From Faecalibacterium taiwanense (GTDB lineage Bacteria > Bacillota > Clostridia > Oscillospirales > Ruminococcaceae), in assembly GCF_036632915.2 (NCBI RefSeq), contig NZ_CP155552.1:1116001-1180000 (forward strand): a stretch of 64,000 bases of DNA. The letters run 5' to 3'. A program made the translations under genes and the position numbers. This document shows, one piece after another, positions 61,647-64,000 of the stretch. Each line of letters begins with the position of its first letter. The stretch's first letter is position 1. The notes beneath the pieces are model-generated. The model was not told where the DNA came from. It searched no databases and saw only the letters and a list, made by a program, of their open reading frames with translations.

Positions 61647-62111
61647 ATGCTTATGCCAACTGTTTTCCATGAAAACCTGTTCGATGATTTCTTCGATCCG
61701 TTCTGGAATGACGCTGCACTGGAACGTATGATGAACCGTGAGGCTCGTGATACCTTTGGTAAGCGCGGTGCAAACATGATGAAGACCGATGTCAAACAGA
61801 CGGACAACGGCTACGAAGTAGCTGTTGACCTGCCGGGCTGCAAGAAGGAAGACGTTCAGATGGATCTGAACGACGGCTACCTGACCATTCAGGCAGTGCG
61901 CAGCCACAGCAACGACGAAAAGGATAAGAAGGGCCGCTATCTGCGGCGCGAATCCTTCTCCGGCACCTGCGCGCGCAGTTTCTACGTGGGCGATGTGAAG
62001 AAGGAAGACATCCACGCAAAGTTCGAGGATGGCGTCCTGCACATCGAGCTGCCTGCTCCTCAGCAGACGAAGGCTTTGCCTGAGAACCCGAACCTGATCG
62101 AGATCGAGTAA
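61647..62111 (+). CDS. Hsp20/alpha-crystallin small heat shock protein
   Basis: This 154-aa protein has an alpha-crystallin domain of about 95 residues: MKTDVKQTDNGYEVAVDLPG, RSFYVGDVKKEDIHAKFEDG and VLHIELPAP. It ends with an IEIE tail (cf. IxI motif). It holds unfolded proteins during stress. GGAGGAATG precedes the start region. The leader contains a nested hairpin (AAGGGC...GCCCTT around GGAGAGCC/GGCTCC, 61546-61586). Confidence 0.94.
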   Translation: MLMPTVFHENLFDDFFDPFWNDAALERMMNREARDTFGKRGANMMKTDVKQTDNGYEVAVDLPGCKKEDVQMDLNDGYLTIQAVRSHSNDEKDKKGRYLRRESFSGTCARSFYVGDVKKEDIHAKFEDGVLHIELPAPQQTKALPENPNLIEIE

Positions 62112-62149
62112 AACGCCGGTCGTGTGCGCCAAGGCACAACGCACATAAG

Positions 62150-62193
62150 ATGCCCCCGGAGAGCCGCAACAAGCCCTCCGGGGGCATTTTTGT
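62150..62193 (+). terminator. Terminator of hsp20
   Basis: TGCCCCCGGA pairs with TCCGGGGGCA, then T5. Confidence 0.85.
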
Positions 62194-62268
62194 TTCGCTA
62201 TCTTTTCCGCAAGGGAAAATCATGGTATACTGAGAACAGCAACTCGGAATTTATGGAGGTACTTCACT

Positions 62269-62364
62269 ATGGAATACAAACGCTTTGGCGGTAAGCTCCT
62301 TGTCCGCATCGACAAAGATGAGGAGATCGGTGAAACAAATTTGATTTTAGGGGGACAAAGATGA
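62269..62364 (+). pseudogene. DUF296/PCC-domain gene stub coupled to YitT
   Basis: ATG at 62269 with TGGAGGT upstream encodes 31 residues. The first 22 (MEYKRFGGKLLVRIDKDEEI) look like the start of an AF0104/DUF296 (PCC) DNA-binding protein; the remaining 9 do not. The TGA overlaps the next ATG (ATGA). The body of the gene is deleted, leaving its expression signals in front of the YitT gene, for which it may now act as a leader peptide. Confidence 0.55.
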
Positions 62365-63218
62365 GTGATGTAAAAGGAAAGACCGGCGCAGTCCTGAGGG
62401 AGACGGCAGTCCTGACCGGGGCGGTGGCGATCATTGCGGCGGGCGTTTTCTTTTTTCTGGTGCCGAGCCATACATCCGTCAGCAGCATTTCCGGCCTTGG
62501 CATCGTGCTGTCCAATTTTGTGCCGCTGCCCTTGTCGGTCATTACGATGATCCTGAACGTCGTGCTTCTCATCATCGGGTTCTTTACCTGTGGCAGAGAA
62601 TTTGGCGCAAAGACCGTATACACCAGTGTGCTGCTGCCGGTGTTTCTGGGGCTGTTTGAAAAGCTGTTCCCGGAGTTCGGCTCGATGACCGGCAGTCAGG
62701 AGCTGGACGTGCTGTGCTATATTCTGGTGGTCAGCATCGGGCTGAGTATTTTGTTCAACCGCAATGCATCCTCCGGCGGGCTGGATATCGTGGCAAAGAT
62801 CATGAACAAGTACCTGCACATGGAATTGGGAAAAGCCATGTCTCTGTCGGGAATGTGTGTGGCGCTTTCCGCGGCCCTGGTCTACGATAAAAAGACCGTG
62901 GTGCTGAGTATCCTCGGTACTTACTTCAACGGCATCGTGCTGGACCATTTCATCTTTGATAACAGCATCAAACGCCGCGTCTGCATCATCACCGAAAAAG
63001 AGGAGGCGCTGCGTCAGTTCATCCTCCATGACCTGCACAGCGGTGCGACCATGTACGAGGCCATCGGTGCATACAATCTGGAAAAACACAACGAGATCAT
63101 TACCATCGTGGACAAGAGCGAATATCAGAAGCTGATGAACTTTATCAACCGGGAAGACCCCAAGGCTTTTGTTACCATTTACAATGTGTCCAGCATGCAG
63201 TATCAGCCCAAGATCTGA
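62361..63218 (+). CDS. YitT family membrane protein (DUF161 + DUF2179)
   Basis: This 285-aa protein has about five membrane helices (about 10-170; VLRETAVLTGAVAIIAAGVF, FNRNASSGGLDIVAKIMNKY). A cytoplasmic C-terminal DUF2179 domain follows (RVCIITEKEEALRQFILHDL, GATMYEAIGAY). The role of the family is not settled. It starts in the overlap with the stub above; GGGGGACAAAG is upstream. Confidence 0.9.
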   Translation: MSDVKGKTGAVLRETAVLTGAVAIIAAGVFFFLVPSHTSVSSISGLGIVLSNFVPLPLSVITMILNVVLLIIGFFTCGREFGAKTVYTSVLLPVFLGLFEKLFPEFGSMTGSQELDVLCYILVVSIGLSILFNRNASSGGLDIVAKIMNKYLHMELGKAMSLSGMCVALSAALVYDKKTVVLSILGTYFNGIVLDHFIFDNSIKRRVCIITEKEEALRQFILHDLHSGATMYEAIGAYNLEKHNEIITIVDKSEYQKLMNFINREDPKAFVTIYNVSSMQYQPKI

Positions 63219-63224
63219 TCGGCG

Positions 63225-63266
63225 GAGAGCTGCCGCAAAGGGCGGGCCTTTTGCGGCTTGCTCTTT
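63225..63266 (+). terminator. Hairpin after YitT gene
   Basis: GAGAGCTGCCGCAAA with TTTGCGGCTTGCTCT. It overlaps the next promoter's -35 (63258); the T-tract is weak. Confidence 0.55.
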
Positions 63267-63287
63267 GCCATAGCTGCGTGGTATACT
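63258..63287 (+). promoter_or_regulatory. Promoter of the MDR dehydrogenase
   Basis: TTGCTC and TATACT, 18-bp spacer, 38 bp before the ATG. Confidence 0.5.
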
Positions 63288-63325
63288 CAAGTCCGGAAAT
63301 ATCAAAGCGCATGGAGGTAAAAAGC

Positions 63326-64000
63326 ATGCTGACCTATACCTATGTTTCCGAGGGCAAATTTGAACTGATGGAAAAACCAAAGCCGGTGCTGCAGCACGAG
63401 CGGGATGCCATTGTAAAAGTGACCCTTGCCAGCATCTGCTCCAGCGACCTGCACATCAAGCACGGCAGCGTGCCCCGGGCGGTGCCCGGCATCACGGTAG
63501 GGCACGAGATGGTGGGCATCGTAGAAGAAGTGGGCAGTGCGGTGACCAATGTGAAACCCGGCGACCGGGTGACGGTGAACGTGGAAACCTTCTGCGGAGA
63601 GTGCTTTTTCTGCAAAAAAGGCTTCGTGAACAACTGCACCGATCAAAACGGCGGCTGGGCGCTGGGCTGCCGCATCGATGGTGGGCAGGCCGAGTATGTC
63701 CGGGTGCCCTTTGCGGATCAGGGACTGAACAAGATCCCGGACGGCGTTACCGATCGGCAGGCGCTGCTGGTGGGCGATGTGCTGGCCACCGGCTTTTGGG
63801 CGGCACGCATCTCGGAAATCACCCCCGAGGATACCGTGCTGATCCTCGGTGCAGGGCCGACCGGCATCTGCACGCTGCTGTGCGTCATGCTGCACAGCCC
63901 CAAGCGCATCATCGTCTGTGAAAAGGACGCAAGCCGCCTACAGTTCATCCGTCGGCACTACCCGCAGGTGCTCACGGTGCAGCCGGAGGACTGCGCCGCC
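63326..64000 (+). CDS. Zinc-binding MDR alcohol dehydrogenase (5' part)
   Basis: The 225 residues before the window edge show an MDR dehydrogenase. The catalytic zinc site has C in ASICSSDLHIKHG and H-E in VGHEMVGIVEEVGS. The structural-zinc loop has CGECFFCKKG with a fourth Cys in NNCTD, and the start of the Rossmann fold is VLILGAGPTGI. It oxidises an alcohol or polyol with NAD(P); the substrate is unknown. TGGAGG lies upstream of the ATG. Confidence 0.92.
   Translation, partial: MLTYTYVSEGKFELMEKPKPVLQHERDAIVKVTLASICSSDLHIKHGSVPRAVPGITVGHEMVGIVEEVGSAVTNVKPGDRVTVNVETFCGECFFCKKGFVNNCTDQNGGWALGCRIDGGQAEYVRVPFADQGLNKIPDGVTDRQALLVGDVLATGFWAARISEITPEDTVLILGAGPTGICTLLCVMLHSPKRIIVCEKDASRLQFIRRHYPQVLTVQPEDCAA

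Noticed and set aside
1..64000. CRISPR arrays or cas genes
   Set aside because: No regularly spaced repeats and no Cas motifs were seen; the four 95-bp repeats are kilobases apart.

Overview
The window looks like a chromosomal segment of a gut Oscillospiraceae bacterium close to Faecalibacterium prausnitzii. This is inferred from the GC-rich, Firmicutes-type gene content, the low-GC accessory blocks, an Ala T-box ahead of alaS, and a galacto-N-biose/lacto-N-biose (GNB/LNB) locus. The species was not verified by any search.

Layout. 1-7403 is core-like: the end of a NusG-II domain gene, a MacA/MacB-type ABC exporter operon, an S-layer-homology surface protein, a ComF-like phosphoribosyltransferase and tRNA-Pro(GGG). 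About 7404-26184 is an accessory island. It starts with an AT-rich pair next to the tRNA: a frameshifted metallo-beta-lactamase (MBL) gene and a membrane protein. A leftward mobilisation block (mobC, relaxase, ParB-like, small gene) follows, then a type I restriction-modification (RM) locus with an invertible hsdS shufflon. The locus holds four half-genes, four copies of the 14-bp repeat TAAACGATAATTTA, and a tyrosine recombinase between the two cassettes. An FRG-domain gene sits between the shufflon and hsdR. The island ends with a nucleotidyltransferase/HTH pair and a large serine recombinase. 26410-38046 returns to core genes: a C39-like secreted protein, RluA, a lipoprotein, T-box-alaS, HIT, a phosphoribosyltransferase, ComEC, holA, rnmV and a SigK-like sigma factor.

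38087-42055 is a graveyard of mobile and metabolic remnants: a deleted serine recombinase, RepA_N, an IS3 fragment, and a GH28 gene with broken neighbours on both sides. 42158-50679 carries small housekeeping and stress genes (YczE-like, cysteine hydrolase, macro domain, sfsA, MerR/TipAS, desulfoferrodoxin, DUF523, HAD, LMW-PTP, pentapeptide repeat, Pth2) and two pseudogenes.

50794-58858 is a complete-looking GNB/LNB locus: a NahK-like kinase and AraC regulator transcribed left, and a solute-binding protein, two permeases, a small membrane protein and GH112 phosphorylase transcribed right. Imported Gal-beta-1,3-HexNAc would be phosphorolysed to Gal-1-P plus HexNAc, and the kinase would phosphorylate HexNAc. 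At about 59006-59740 lies a deletion scar that fuses the 3' end of an hsdR to the 3' end of a serine recombinase, both nearly identical to the island genes. The right end holds a VWA protein, an ADP-ribosylglycohydrolase, a CIRCE-like element with hsp20, a DUF296-like stub coupled to a YitT gene, and a partial MDR dehydrogenase.

The most unusual signals are a roughly 95-bp triple-hairpin repeat (four copies) that is carried in frame inside a relaxase and a serine recombinase, the hsdS shufflon captured with both cassettes in the split orientation, and the island-derived scar 33 kb from its parent. All family calls come from reading motifs by eye; no database search was run.
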